A stretch of DNA of 5,092 nucleotides from Verrucomicrobiota bacterium (GTDB taxonomy: Bacteria; Verrucomicrobiota; Verrucomicrobiia; Verrucomicrobiales; DEV007), in assembly GCA_027618625.1 (NCBI GenBank), contig JAQCER010000340.1, forward strand, positions 1 through 5,092, written 5' to 3'. A model generated the notes under the pieces. That model had not been told where the DNA came from. It did not search any database and worked only from the letters and a program-made list of their open reading frames with translations. Below, in pieces: positions 5,039-5,092 of this stretch (the first letter of the stretch is position 1; each line of letters begins with the position of its first letter). A program made the translations under genes and the position numbers.

Positions 5039-5092
5039 AGTCCCCTGTATGAAAACCATAATCCACGAAAAAATGGCTACCAAAATACCAGC
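5003..5092 (+). mobile_element. Group IIC intron, 5' end, continues beyond the window
   Basis: Starts GTGTGCCCAGCATGGGCAC as in the miniature copy. It continues with the second domain I hairpin GGGG/CCCC (5031-5034 with 5042-5045) and an A-rich stretch that fits the domain I junctions of group IIC introns. Only 90 bases are visible, so whether it is complete and encodes a reverse transcriptase/maturase cannot be judged. It lies after GCCGT on the plus strand, at the presumed R'' end of an attC and opposite to the cassette genes. It could be the source of the short copy and could supply maturase to it. Confidence 0.78.

Noticed and set aside
4860..5066. 68-codon minus-strand frame
   Set aside because: It spans the intron 5' end and the attC palindrome, and overlaps the start of a better gene.

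Overview
The window falls into two parts. Positions 1-3260 look like an ordinary bacterial chromosome, with minus-strand genes: a fused-domain ABC exporter (90-1931), a proline racemase-superfamily enzyme that is probably a 4-hydroxyproline 2-epimerase (2021-2974), and a doubtful 33-codon secreted-peptide frame (3159-3260). Most starts have no clear Shine-Dalgarno sequence, base composition is moderately GC-rich by eye, and the exporter belongs to a very widespread family. A planctomycete- or verrucomicrobium-like marine or soil bacterium would fit, but this is a weak guess; I see no taxonomic marker.

Positions 3428-5092 are accessory DNA and read as part of an integron gene-cassette array. 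The short minus-strand genes 4501-4863 and 4135-4410 each end with a stop codon inside a GTCTAAC- or GGCTAA-type core site. They are separated by a well-formed attC site (4423-4506) whose arms pair with two extrahelical bases. Another attC-like imperfect palindrome (4877-5002) lies upstream of the first of them. A third small gene (3428-3835) may be a further cassette or the flank of the array. No integrase gene is inside the window.

The most unusual feature is a pair of group IIC intron sequences on the plus strand, opposite to the cassette genes. One, at 3947-4135, is only 189 nt long. It keeps the intron 5' end (GTGTGCCCAGCATGGGCAC), a 34-nt domain V with a CGC-type triad and a domain VI hairpin, but has lost the rest of domains I-IV and the reverse transcriptase. 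The other starts at 5003 with the same 5' end and runs out of the window, so it may be the full-length relative. Both sit after a GT in what would be an attC R'' core. Joining the exons of the short copy restores GGCTAACAAG on the cassette strand. This fits group IIC-attC introns, which target integron recombination sites in the orientation opposite to the cassettes. I regard the miniature two-ended intron derivative inside a cassette array as the best candidate here for something undescribed.
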